From Phlegmacium glaucopus (lineage: Eukaryota; Basidiomycota; Agaricomycetes; Agaricales; Cortinariaceae): DNA of 64,000 bases. Of the stretch, positions 33,666 through 44,429 are shown one piece after another. The DNA is taken from NCBI GenBank assembly GCA_015039465.1, contig MU130364.1, positions 334,346 through 398,345 of the forward strand. The letters are read 5' to 3'. The notes beneath the pieces are model-generated. The model did not search any database. It had not been told where the DNA came from and was given only the letters and a program-made list of their open reading frames with translations. The translations under genes and the position numbers were made by a program. Positions within the stretch are counted from its first letter, which is position 1; each line of letters begins with the position of its first letter.

Positions 33666-34958
33666 TCAATCTTCATTCTCTGTGCCAGAGTCATCTCCCT
33701 CCTGATCCTTCTTCTCCTTTTTCCACTTCTTCTGTCTTTGTCTCTCAAGAACATATTGAGTGTGGTAAAAGAGCATTGTATGCAAAAACCAATTAAAGTT
33801 GCCTGGTGTCATGCATTTCAGAATAGAGTCAAAGCCACCCAGCCATGCATTCAATTGTTCACATGCCTAAATAAGCCAAATTAATTAATATAAACTCATA
33901 ATAGAAATAAACATACCTGAGTATTGAATGCCCGTTTCAAATAAGGCTTATTTTTTCTGTCCAAGGCCATAACAACAAGATTAGGGGCAGAGCCATCTAA
34001 TGGCCAAGGGTTACAAAACTTCCGGCAAAGAAAATCATTTGTGCGATGATTGATATAATGGTATGCATCAACAATGAAGCGACTAGTTTTCTGCCACTCA
34101 TTCCAAGATCCATTGCTGATAGCAGTCCTGAGCACAAGACAAGCCTTGTCAATGCATATATAGTCAGGCCGAGACTCCTCTGTGGGATACACCTTGTCCA
34201 AGAAGTTCAAGATATTTGTTGGTGATTCAGATTTTGCAAATTTGGCCCAAGCAATAACAACTGCACCACAGGGTGCACAGATTGTTTCCACACAATAAAA
34301 ACGGGGAGGACTAAAGTAGTGGCTTCGAAGTGGTTCTGGGGCATTTTCATCATGTGGTTGTACATTTCCTCTGGTTGCAGGATTCCATGGCAGATTTTCA
34401 CCAGGTCTTTGTAACATACATCGAACACCTGTAAGACTTGAATGGCTATGGTGATGAGTGTGTTTGTCCCATTGCATTTTGTGTTGAGAGCATGCTTGGG
34501 TTGGTGCCACTTTGTTATTTTGGCACCCTTTCACACGACAACGTGGTCCATATTCATGCTCATGAAGAGTACAAAATACACCTCCATGTGCATTATCCAG
34601 ATCCTCAATGCAGTTTTCATATGCACAATGCTAGAAATAAATTCAATTCTGAGAAAAGATAATATCAACTTAATACTTACTGTTGTGCCCATTACAATAC
34701 CATCAAGTACAACCATGTTTACAGTTCTACCATCTACTTCCATATGATCTGATGCTGAGTTTCTGTGAAGTGTAGCTGATACCTCAGGAACATTCTGAGC
34801 CAATAAGGTGTTATGATTGCTTATAAGTGGAGGAACAACTCTGTTGTCATCCTCACCAACAATTCCAGCAGGATCATTGTGTGCAGTAGGATTTTGTTGT
34901 GGAAGAGTATCTGAAGTTCTTTTGTATGGCTGGGTACATTCTGAACATGCATGTCCAT
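33666..34958 (-). pseudogene. CxC5/CxC6-like cysteine-cluster protein of the KDZ-associated type, 5' end lost
   Basis: Genes of this type sit beside Kyakuja-Dileera-Zisupton (KDZ) transposases in basidiomycetes and carry zinc-chelating clusters; their role is unproven. The preserved exons are 34681-34958 (NGHACSECTQPYKRTSDTL...), 33917-34630 and 33666-33866. Exon 2 opens HCAYENCIEDLDNAHGGVFC, with more Cys/His pairs (CRVKGCQ, CSQHKMQW), then FYCVETICAPCGAVVIAWAK, RPDYICIDKACLVLRT, FIVDAYHYINHRTNDFLC and DGSAPNLV. After a GTATGT...TTTAG intron the last exon reads ACEQLNAWLGGFDSILK and FNWFLHTMLFYH, with a Lys-rich tail. The N-terminal part is cut off exactly where the LTR begins (34959), and its missing portion is not found on the other side of that element. 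Confidence 0.8.
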
Positions 34959-35944
34959 TGTTACGGCAACTATAAGCTTGCACTCGCATTCGGTGCTGGG
35001 CCGATAGACCAAGTAACTAGTGATGGGCAGGGGTTTGTGAAACCCCTGGGGTACAAGGGTAAGGGTAAGGAGGGTCAGGGTCAGGGTACAGATTTTTTGA
35101 CCCTTGAAAAACCCTTACCCTTCTGGAGGGGTCAGGGTATTTTTGGGAATTTTTATTTCTCTGATATCAGAGTGATCTAACTGTTGTGTATCTATAAAAT
35201 TGACTTTAAATCAGAGAAAAAGCAATCTAAAGAGGCCTCACTGCTTTCACAACAATCAGTAGCTTAAAATACTAGTCAAACCCTCTCTATTTCATTTAAA
35301 ATCTATTGCTAAACACCTTTAACACCCTGAACATGTTTTAAATAATAGCTACTTTGAAGGCTCCTTTGGATTACAAAGCTTGAGGAAGGATTTGGACCAA
35401 ACCCTTGCACTAAACCCTGCTGGGGTTTCTTACCCTCCAACCCCTCAGAAACCCTTACCCTTACCCTCCAAAACCCTTACCCTCAGCCAAGGGTAAGGGT
35501 TTTTGGAGGGTAAGGGTAAGGGTCAGCCTAATTCCACCCTGGGGTTACCCTTGACCATCACTACAAGTAACTAGGGACTGTTGTACAGTTGCAGTCGTAT
35601 TCAACAAGTAAGACTGAGGACGGCAGGTTCTGAGCAAGCTGTGTAGATTAAGACCATAGGAATACAGAAGGTCTAAACTAGGGAATTGTAGCTATGGGTA
35701 TGGCTCTTATATAGTAAGGGTTCGAGTCAGAGATAGTCCATGGTCTGTGCTAGGTACGAGTCGGTACGAGTCAGAGATAAAGAGAGCGGGAGCGATGGTT
35801 ATATATAGTACAAGGAAGGTTCAGGGCAAAGGGCGAATTGGGGAAGAGTGGTGTAAGAAGGGAATGATGAGAGAAGGTATGTTGTACAGTGAAGAAGAAG
35901 GGGAAAAAGAGTAGGGGCTATGTGTGTACCAGATGTTCATAACA
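34959..35944 (-). repeat. 3' LTR of the minus-strand Gypsy element, with nested insertion
   Basis: Begins TGTTACGGCAACTATAAGC and ends ACCAGATGTTCATAACA. Removing 546 bp and one 8-bp duplicate leaves 432 bp, the same as the other LTR. Differences from it are mostly C/T and G/A transitions. Confidence 0.92.
35018..35563. mobile_element. 546-bp TIR element (MITE-like) in the LTR
   Basis: CAAGTAAC occurs at 35010-35017 and 35564-35571 as an 8-bp target duplication. The termini TAGTGATGGGCAGGGGT and ACCCTTGACCATCACTA are imperfect inverted repeats starting TAGTGATG, a hAT-like form. Subterminal AAGGGTAAGGGT / ACCCTTACCCT arrays occur on both sides. There is no transposase. Confidence 0.9.
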
Positions 35945-35982
35945 TTAGCCCACTGTTAGCCTAAAGATCGTCCTCGATTTTG

Positions 35983-36567
35983 TTATCCTTGAAGTATTCT
36001 TCTAACTCTTGTTTCTGTTGGTTGGCCTGTTGTTGATCCCTTCGTGAATTGACTTTTGATCTTGTGTTCCGAAAGTAAGAGGATTTGGTCCATCTTGAGT
36101 GCTTTCGCTGCAATATTGATGTCTTTCCACGTTTGAGTGGTGGCGTGATGACTTCCATAGCGAGGGTTATAGATGACCCAGAGAAGAGAGGCGAATTGTT
36201 CAGCAGTGATTCCAGGAAGTTCAATGGCGTCAAATACATTGGTTCCTCAAATATTGGATTGCGCTATGGTTTGCCCATCGGCTAGGTCGGAGTCAACGAA
36301 TGCCAGTCGTTCTGAAAGCCAGATGGATTCTCGGTCGAAGAAGTATTGATGAACTTGGAAGCGAATGTGTTCGGTTTGGAAAAAGAAGTGACTGCCAGCG
36401 ATATGAAGCATAGGGGGGAATTGACCAGGTCTGAAGATGGGGATTCCATTTTCAGGCGTGATGTCGTCGATGTATTCGTGAAATTGGTTGATATTGGTAT
36501 TCATAGCAGTAGCAGTGTTGAAATTCATGTTAGTGGAAGTGATGCGAGCAGCAGATGCGAGAGCCAT
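35983..36567 (-). CDS. BTB/POZ-like ORF in the 3' part of the Gypsy element
   Basis: ATG 36567 begins MALASAARITSTNMN. A BTB-like segment follows: PMLHIAGSHFFFQTEHIRFQ, VHQYFFDRESIWLSERL, then, past a TGA at 36247-36249, VFDAIELPGITAEQFASLLW, VIYNPRYGSHHATTQTWKDI and ALKMDQILLLSEHKIKSQFT. The pattern (HxFFxRxS, then L.-GIT-EF-LLW-YNP-Y, then TW--I) is that of Agaricomycete BTB proteins. The frame is open on both sides of the TGA, which would be restored by CGA. It ends TAA at 35983-35985, 38 bp before the LTR, so it lies inside the element rather than being a host gene. The sequence is not close to the BTB array at 6-18 kb. The protein may help the element interact with host chromatin or ubiquitin factors, but that is a guess. 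Confidence 0.68.
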
Positions 36568-37079
36568 GGTGTGGAAGAGGTGGTAAGGAAAAGGGGAGGA
36601 TAGGTCACGAGTTCTTATAAGGAGGAATAGAGTCAGAGATAGAGAGGAGTCATAAATATGAATGGGGATATTCTTAGTGTATGACTCAGTGTTCTCCGGT
36701 AAGGTTACCGTCTTCATCTCTGTCAATGTCGTAGAATCTGGTTCCGTAAATGTTGGGATCGGAATCTTCTTCTTTTTTGACTTTAGATTTGCATCGGCAT
36801 GTATTGCCATCGGTCTGTCCTCGGCACCAGGCAACGTGATCGTAGAAGAGGGGAAGTCGACAGTGAGAGCAGTTCTCTGGTTCTCGTCGTCTTCGTTTGG
36901 GAGCGGTGTCGCGCACCAATACTGATTGGTAGCATGAGAAGAAAGCTTAAAAGTCGCCATCATGAAAATAAGCGGACTTTGAATTTGCTTACCTATTTTG
37001 GAAGCGGCCCTGAATCGCGTTCCTGGTCAACAAAACCATTCGTTCAACGATAACATCCTCATCGCTCATCATATCCTCA

Positions 37080-37517
37080 ATGTCCTCCACTATGTTGTCT
37101 ATCATTTACACTATCGACATGCTCCTTAACATCTACCATCCGTTTGTCCCTTGGCTAGTGATACAACAAAGCGATCAATCTACTATTCGCATCGGTCATC
37201 GGCTCGCGTTTGATCGCATCTATGGCCCATCATTTCAAGAACGGCCCGTTTATGGACGCATCAGCTACATCTCCCATTATGTCAAAGGCTTTGTCATCGT
37301 TGTTGTGGCTATGGACCCACAAGTCTTCTCCTCAGCTATCTATCTTGCCATACCTCGCTCCTGGATCGCACTCAGTCCCCTATCCTCACTCATCTACCTC
37401 TTATCTTATCATTCACTGCCAAAACCATCATTCACGCGGTACCTGAAGCCTTCCCACCCTCTTTATGACAATTTAGGAAGTCCAGGAGGATCACGACTAA
37501 GCAGGAATTGCAGATGA
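37080..37517 (+). CDS. 145-codon open frame in the left palindrome arm, unknown
   Basis: ATG-started frame MSSTMLSIIYTIDMLLNIYH, hydrophobic in parts (GFVIVVVAM). The mirror copy at 39081-39518 (minus) differs at only two residues (Val/Ile, Ser/Ala). No family is recognised. Because the arms are almost identical, conservation here does not prove selection. If the arm is an LTR, the frame lies in U3 and may be fortuitous. Confidence 0.3.
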   Translation: MSSTMLSIIYTIDMLLNIYHPFVPWLVIQQSDQSTIRIGHRLAFDRIYGPSFQERPVYGRISYISHYVKGFVIVVVAMDPQVFSSAIYLAIPRSWIALSPLSSLIYLLSYHSLPKPSFTRYLKPSHPLYDNLGSPGGSRLSRNCR

Positions 37518-39080
37518 ATCAGCAGCAGAGGATTATTCTCGCAGTGTGTCAAGTGTTATCAAGGCTGCGCGACATGGGATCATGGGCAAGTAGTGTTTTC
37601 TCGGGAACAAGGCTGCGCCTTTCAAGTGTTGACTTAGGACCTTTCACATTTTTGACATGACCACACGGCTATGGAGTTGATATATTTTTGCTATTGGACT
37701 ATGTACACTGCCTTCTCTTCTTTTCTCTCGCACTTTGACATTTTACAGATTTTTTTATTGTTCCTTCTTCTTTTCCATTGTTCTTTTCTTCTCGCAGCTG
37801 TCCTCTCTTTATCTTTCTTCCTTTGACAGCGCGTACTTTGTTTCTTTTTATTGTTTTACATAGCCTCATCCTTAGGGTATAAATACTGCTCTTTTGTACC
37901 AGGACAGGTAGTTCAGTTCAATTCATTCTTACCCCCCACTTTCATCATCTCAGTGGAATTCCAGTGAATTCCTTCCTCAAGTTCGCTTTTTTCTGCCTTT
38001 AACTGTCAATCTATCCCCACTGTCAATTACAATCGCTTTTCTTTCCCCTTACTGTCAATCTCATCCCCTACCCCTCCAACTGCTATAGTCTTACTGAAGA
38101 CTCTTCCTCATTCATCCTCATCTCTATACTCCATTCATCCTCATCCTCATCCTCATCTCTATTCTTTCCCCCTACCTCTGTGTGTTACAAGTCTAAGGCT
38201 AAGCCTTCCCTAAACGAACAACAGGGAGTCTCTTGACCTAAAGACTGGTCCACTGCTCTCTGGTTGGTGTTTATATACAACAACCACAACGATTTATATC
38301 TGATAGAAGTCTGAATAACCCTCCCTCGCGGTGGGCTCCAGATATAAATCGTTGTTGTTGTTGTATATAAACACCAACCAGAGAGCAGTGGACCAGACCT
38401 TAGGTCAAGAGACTCCCTGTTGTTCGTTTAGGGAAGGTATAACATTGACTTATAACACACAGAGGTAGGGGGAAAGAATAGAGAAGAGAAGGAGGAGGAT
38501 GAAGGTCTTGGAAGATGAATGAGGTATAAGACGAGGATGAGGATGAGCAAGAGAGAGTCTTCAGTAAGACTATAGCGGTTGAGGGATAGGGGATAGATTG
38601 ACAGTAAGGGGCAAGAAAAGCGAGGAATTCACTGGAATTCCACTGAGATGATGAAAGTGGGGGGTAAGAATGAATTGAACTGAACTACCTATCCTGGTAC
38701 AAAAGAGCAGTATTTATACCCTAAGGATGAGGCTATGTAAAACAATAAAAAGAAACAAAGTACGCGCTGTCAAAGGAAGAAAGATAAAGAGAGGACAGCG
38801 GCGAGAAGAAAAGAACAATGGAAAAGAAAAGGAACAATAAAAAAATCTGTAAAGTGTCAAAGTGCGAGAGAAAAGAAAAGAAGGCAGTGTACATAGTCCA
38901 ATAGCAAAAATATATCGACTCCATAGGCGTGTGGTCATGTCAAAAATGTGAAAGGTCCTGAGTCAACACTTGAAAGGCGCAGCCTTGTTCCCGAGAAAAA
39001 ACACTACTTGCCCATGGTCCCATGTCGCGCAGCCTTGATAACACTGTGACACACTGCGAGAATAATCCTCTGCTGCTGAT

Positions 39081-39518
39081 TCATCTGCAATTCCTGCTTA
39101 GTCGTGATCCTCCTGGACTTCCTAAATTGTCATAAAGAGGGTGGGAAGGCTTCAGGTACCGCGTGAATGATGGTTTTGGCAGTGAATGATAAGATAAGAG
39201 GTAGATGAGTGAGGATAGGGGACTGAGTGCGATCCAGGAGCGAGGTATGGCAAGATAGATAGCTGAGGCGAAGACTTGTGGGTCCATAGCCACAACAACA
39301 ATGACAAAGCCTTTGACATAATGGGAGATGTAGCTGATGCGTCCATAAATGGGCCGTTCTTGAAATGATGGGCCATAGATGCGATCAAACGCGAGCCGAT
39401 GACCGATGCGAATAGTAGATTGATCGCTTTGTTGTATCACTAGCCAAGGGACAAACGGATGGTAGATGTTAAGGAGCATGTCGATAGTGTAAATGATAGA
39501 CAACATAGTGGAGGACAT
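39081..39518 (-). CDS. Mirror copy of the 145-codon frame in the right arm
   Basis: The inverted counterpart of the frame at 37080-37517, with 143 of 145 residues the same. The same caution about coding status applies. Confidence 0.3.
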   Translation of the reverse strand: MSSTMLSIIYTIDMLLNIYHPFVPWLVIQQSDQSTIRIGHRLAFDRIYGPSFQERPIYGRISYISHYVKGFVIVVVAMDPQVFASAIYLAIPRSWIALSPLSSLIYLLSYHSLPKPSFTRYLKPSHPLYDNLGSPGGSRLSRNCR

Positions 39519-40552
39519 TGGGGATATGATGAGTGATGAGGATGTTATCGTTGAACGAATGGTTTTGTTGACCAGGAATGTGATTCAGGGCCGCTTCCAA
39601 AATAGGTAAGCAAATTCAAAGTCCGCTTATTTTCATGATGGCGACTTTTAAGCTTTCTTCTCACGCTACCAATCAGTATTGGTGCGCGACAGCGGGAGTT
39701 CTGTCTTCTTCTTGATTCTTAGGGCAATTGCTGGGCCAGTGTCCAGGGGCCACCCGTTTGCAGGAGGGGCATTTGTAGTCACCACATTCTTGTTTGCGAT
39801 GTCCAAGGGTACCACATTGAAAGCATTTGGGTCGACTAGTAGGTGCTCGTGTCGTGTATGGAATGGATCGGATAAGAGGAATGTTGGTTTCAGATGGTTG
39901 TTGAGTAAGTGGTTGGGGGCGGATATGAGTTCCAGTTTCTTCGGAAGGGTTACTAAGAGGAATGTTATTTGGGAATGTAGCAGGGGAGTTAGGGGGAGTG
40001 GGGATCCAAAGGTTGACAGTTGGGATTGTTAGAGTCAGGGTCTGTTTGATTCATTTACTTAGTCCATTGATTTCAAGGCGAGGGATAAGTTGTCGAATAT
40101 TGTGTTCTTGAGTTGCATTTGTTTGTCGTAGTTCTTGTGCCATTTTGATAAGGCCTTCGGCCATCTTTTCTAAGGTATTAGCTTGAGGGAGTACCAGTCG
40201 ATGGTGGCAGTAGGCGATGTCGAATGTTTTGAAATCGGAGTCATGGGTCCAATCTCGAAGATGGTCTCGTATGTAGGTTCGGTAATGGGAATATGTGGGG
40301 AATTGAGAGTCGAATATTTGGGTAATATCTTGGATTCTAAATTGTTGGTTGGTGGTAGTAGAGCTTGTAGGGGAAGATGGGGGAAGTGGGAATTGCGTAG
40401 CAAGGAATGTAGTGTGGACATTGAGAGGTTCATTCTCAAGGATAGTAGCAAGGGAGGCGGTAGTACTAAGAGTGGAGGTGGATGAAGGGGTTGTTGACGA
40501 GGGAGTCATGGAGGGAGTGGTCAGAGGGGGAATGTTTTCTTTGTTATGGTCA

Positions 40553-42094
40553 CTATAGTTGGTGTTGATCTTTGTAGGTTTGGAGGAGTTCTTGTGCATT
40601 GGTGACATTTCGTTCAGGTTCCCAGGTGTTTTCTGCAGTTGAATATCCTTTCCATTTTATAAGGAAGGCGTATCCTCTTCCCTGTCGTCTGTGGGAGATT
40701 ATTGACTCGACTTCGTACTCCGGTTGGCCTTCGATAAGGTCGGGAGGTGGTTGTGGGAAGTTATCGCCATAGACACCATTTGTCTTGTAAGGGGAAAGTA
40801 GTGTGATGTGAATGACTGGGTGAATTCTCCAGGAGCGGGGTAATTCCAGGTGGTAGCTGAGGGGGCTTAGAACTTCTATGACTCTAAAGGGGCCTTCTCG
40901 TTTAGGTGCCATTTTCTTGGTTTTGTATCGTAGTTTAAGGTATCATGACTCGAGCCACACCTTATCTCCTATCTTGAATGGGGTGAAACCTCGGGTAATG
41001 CATTCCGTCATGACTTGTCATGCGAGTTCATGGGCTGCATTGGCTTCTTTCTGTGCTTCTTGGAGGTTGATAAGGTGTTCTTGGGTATCAGGGATATTGG
41101 TTCTAGGGAATGCGGTGGGGATAGTGGTTGGGTTATAACCCATTTGGAGGAATAAGGGAGATTCTTTTTGCGTAGCATGTGGTTTGGTATTGTAAGAGAA
41201 TTTGTGGGTAGGGAGGTATTGTCGCCATTGGTCAGGGTTATTTGCGCAGAAGATGGATAGATAAGCTTCAATTTCTTGGTTTGCTCTTTCAGTGGCTCCG
41301 TCTGTCTGTGGGTGATGGGCTGTGCTCATGACTAGGTTGATGCCAAGGAGTTGTCCTAATTCCCGAAAGACGTGAGAGGCGAATTGGGGGCCACGGTCGG
41401 AGATAGCTTTATCCGGTAATCCGTATCTTTTGTAGAGTAAGTCAAGTAAAATAGAGGCGGTTCCATTGGCGTCAATCATTTTGTGGCATGGAGTTAGAAT
41501 TACCCCTTTGTAGACCCGTGGTCGACCACGACCATGATAGAGTCAAAGCCGTCAGAGGGAGGGAGATCCATGATGAAATCCATAGTGATCAGAGAGAATG
41601 GGTGAAGTTGTTCGGAACAAATGGGTTGTAAAGGCGGAGAAATAGGGTGTTGGTTTATCTTGTGTTGTTGACAGATGGCGCAGCCATCAACATAGTTTCG
41701 GATGAATGTAGCCATTCCAGGCCACCAGTAATCTCGTTGGACTAGATTCTGGGTAACGAGGTGTCCGGGGTGTCCAGCAGGGATAGAGGCGTGATGTTTG
41801 CAAACAATATTACGGCGTAAGTCCATGTTATCAGGTATGTAACAGCGGTCGTTATAAAAGACCAGATCACCATTGGTTCGCCAGTCACTAAGGGCAGAGC
41901 GCATAGGGAGGGGCCCACCATGGAGGATCGCGTGTAAAGCGGTTTTGACGACGTCGTCCATTTGTTTTGTAGAGGTTATGAGCTTTTGGAGTTCCGTGTC
42001 GATAGCGTTTACGAAAAGATTGTCGGGAAGTAAAGTGCGATCTTCGTCATCATTTTCCATTCCAACGGTGATAGGATCCATATAGCCTCTAGGT
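40553..42094 (-). pseudogene. Gypsy integrase with C-terminal chromodomain (broken)
   Basis: The integrase inserts element cDNA into the genome; the chromodomain steers it to methylated histone marks. It begins RGYMDPITVGMENDDED at 42087, just past the 844-bp insertion. The zinc-binding HHCC part gives HHASIPAGHPGHL and CAICQQHK. The catalytic core has ITMDFIMDLPPSDGFDS (first Asp), AISDRGPQFASHVF (second Asp) and HPQTDGATERANQEIE (Glu). The chromodomain reads YEVESIISHRRQGRGYAFLI and KWKGYSTAENTWEP. Damage: a one-base loss at about 41500, and TGA at 41018-41020 and 40943-40945, each fitting a former CGA. Confidence 0.9.
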
Positions 42095-42938
42095 TCGTAA
42101 ACTGGTTATTTTTGCGATTTAACAACTTCGCAGTATACGCGGATGCCTCGCGGGTACCAACTTCACTCACACTCTCATTCGCGGTTGTTGCACATCCTTC
42201 ACACATCACACAACATGATATAGTCCTCGCATAACCTTCATACATCACTTCTACAACCTTTGTAACTATCCAATGCACCCTCATTCCTCTTCACATTTCA
42301 TACTTCGACATATCTTCAACTCTCTCTATCAATACTGGACTTAGCCATTTCTTTCCTTCGCAACCACACCTTTGCACAGCTTCTCTTTAATCTTGCGGTC
42401 TTTCACGGCTCGCATACACATCCCTTTCACTGGTTTGATCATGGTCCGTGTTGTTTTCAACTTACTTTCTTTTAACTTTCTATATATATTATTATTTTAT
42501 CATCTCCTTCGAAACAGGAGGTCATTCAACTGACCTCCTTACTCATCACTTCTATTGTTATTCTATCCCCTATTTCTTTGTTACCAAACTACTGGGCCCA
42601 TGTGACTTCACATTAGCTCAATTTTTACATTACTGTTTCGCATATCCGCACCTGGCTAGCTCGTTACTCTTGTATTAAGTACCTGTAGCAAGTAGGAGGC
42701 AAGGTGAACAAGAGACGGCCAGAGTTTTGATCCCATAAACTTTGCAGCAACGTTCTAAGTCAATAGTCTCATCCTTTAAGCTACTTTGCGAACCGCGTTA
42801 TCATTCGCAAACTTCGCTATCCTCGCGGTCTACTCTTCTTGCGTATTTCAATACTGTGAACTTCTCTTTAAATTCTATCGAGGAAATCTACATTAACCCC
42901 TCTGAACTACGTTACTACTTGCGGTCTGATCCCACCGC
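42095..42938. mobile_element. 844-bp unclassified insertion in the Gypsy pol region
   Basis: AGGT occurs on both sides (42091-42094 and 42939-42942). Removing the insertion with one AGGT joins ADLTVDV and PRGYMDPITVG in frame between RNase H and integrase. There are no TIRs and no LTR-type TG...CA ends. A GCGGTCT-type motif recurs near 42393, 42828 and 42921. There is no coding capacity. Confidence 0.72.
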
Positions 42939-42942
42939 AGGT

Positions 42943-44429
42943 ACATCAACGGTAAGGTCAGCACGTCGTGAGAGGGCATCAGATTGAACCATCTGAGTTC
43001 CGGGGACGTGTGTGAGGTGGATGTCAAATTCAGAAAGGAAGAGGCTCCATCGAGCTTGTCGTTGGTTGAGTTTTTGAGCAGTTTTGAAGTAAGTTAGATT
43101 CTTATGGTCGGAGCGTACAGTGACTGGGTATGGGTTTCCCATTAGGTAGTGTCGCCATTCCTTGAGGGCTCGAATAATTGCTAGGAGTTCTCGGTCGTAG
43201 ATTTCATAATTTTGTTCCGTGTTGTTAAATGACTTGGATAAATATCCACAGGGATGCCAGTCTCCGTTGTTGTCCTGTTGTCGTAGTACTGCTCCTGAAG
43301 CATATTTGGAGGTGTCCGTTTTGAGTTTGAATGGTTTTGTTGCGTCGGGCATTCGTAAAACTGGGGATTCGGTGAATTTCCTTTTTAATGTTTCGAAAGC
43401 TTGGCTTCGTTCGGGTGTCCATTCGAATTTGGTGTCTTTTTTGAGTAAATTGTTGAGTGGTTTTGTCATATTGCCATATCCTTGAATGAATCGTCTATAG
43501 TAGTTGCCAAAACCTAGGAAAGAGCGGATTTCGTGTACTGAAGTAGGTGCAGGCCAGTCAGCGATTCCAGCGAGTTTTACAGGGTCCATAGCAAGTTTGT
43601 TTTCTTCGATGACTAGTCCTAGGAATTCCACTTTGGTTTGCCAGAAAGCGCATTTCTCGGGTTTGAGGTACAGGTCATTGTCAGCGAGGCGTTGGAGAAT
43701 CCGTCTAGTGTTTTTCATGTTTTCAGCAATCATTTTGGTGAATATAAAGATGTTGTCCATGTAGATGACGACCCATCCTTCAGTGGTTTCGATTATGAAT
43801 ATGTCGTCCATCATTGCTTGAAATGTGGCAGGGGAGTTACAAAGTCCGAAGAACATGACTGTGGGTTTGAATAATCCTTTGTTGGTTTTGAAAGCTGCTT
43901 TCCATTGGTCTCCGTCTCAAATGCGTACATTGTTGTAACCCCATCAGATGTCCAATTTGGTGAAGTATTTGGTGCCTTTGAGTTTGTCAATGAGTTCACA
44001 GATGAGGGGGAGTGGATAGGTATTCTTGATTGTTCCTTCATTTAGTGTTCGATAATCTTGTGTAGGGCGTACTTTTCCGTCTTTCTTGTCGACAAAGAAG
44101 AAGGGTGATGCCATGGGGGACTTGGATGGTCGTATGTAGCCTTTTTCGAGGTTTTCTTTGAGGAATTTGTCCAATTCAGCTTGTTCCGGTAGGGTGAGTG
44201 GGTAGACCTTGCAGTCACAAGGTATGAAGTCGTCTTTAAGGTCGATGGCATGATCGTAGGGTCTTGCTCCAGGGAATCGTTCTGCGGTTTCCTTGTCAAA
44301 GATGCGCCAATAATCCATAAGTTCCGATGGTATCATTTCTTCCAGAGTTTTCTCATCTTTCTTCACATTTTGTTCGCTTGCTAAGGCAGTAGAGACATTG
44401 GTTTTGTTGACCCAGAGTTCGTTGTTCAT
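42943..44429 (-). pseudogene. Gypsy reverse transcriptase and RNase H (broken)
   Basis: The RT fingers and palm give [55 protein letters not shown], then [17 protein letters not shown]. The catalytic box is YMDN, where active enzymes have YxDD (last codon at 43752-43754). TGA codons at 43944-43946 (KLDI-stop-WGYNNVRI) and 43917-43919 (RI-stop-DGDQWK) interrupt the frame. Connection and RNase H follow: [56 protein letters not shown], and the end [10 protein letters not shown] at the insertion. Confidence 0.92.

Larger units (their letters stand above)
36907..39691. mobile_element. 2.8-kb near-perfect palindromic insertion, possibly two LTRs head to head
   Basis: The arms 36907-38302 and 38339-39691 are inverted near-identical copies around a 36-bp spacer. 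The outer ends are TGTCGCGCACC and GGTGCGCGACA, flanked by GCGG (36903-36906 and 39692-39695). Each arm looks like an LTR with U3 outward: TGT at the end, a TATAAATAC box about 970 bp in (37878), and ACAACA near the centre (38277-38282), followed by a possible primer-site region. A foldback DNA transposon is the alternative. Confidence 0.85.
36686..40608 (-). pseudogene. Accessory zinc-knuckle ORF of the Gypsy element, split by a palindrome
   Basis: It starts at ATG 40608, overlapping the end of the integrase-chromodomain frame by 56 nt. It begins MSPMHKNSSKPTKINTNYSD, is Ser/Thr/Pro-rich, then helical (LEKMAEGLIKMAQELRQTNA). A TGA at 40051-40053 is followed in the same frame by a proline-rich linker and cysteine-histidine fingers CFQCGTLGHRKQEC and CPSCKRVAPGHWPSNC. 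At 39692 the frame meets the 2.8-kb palindrome. It resumes at 36902 with APKRRRREPENCSHCRLPL and CRGQTDGNTCRCKSKVKKEE, ending GNLTGEH at 36686. Deleting the palindrome and one GCGG copy joins DRTPA and PKRRRR in frame. Similar downstream ORFs occur in other Agaricomycete Gypsy elements. It is likely nucleic-acid binding. Confidence 0.68.

Noticed and set aside
35040..35540. AGGGTA/ACCCTT arrays resembling telomere repeats
   Set aside because: They lie inside a 546-bp element with inverted ends and an 8-bp target duplication, the unit is irregular and not TTAGGG, and it is internal to an LTR.
36799..36925. Plus-strand frames over the zinc-knuckle and BTB-like ORFs
   Set aside because: Low-complexity antisense shadows with no motifs.
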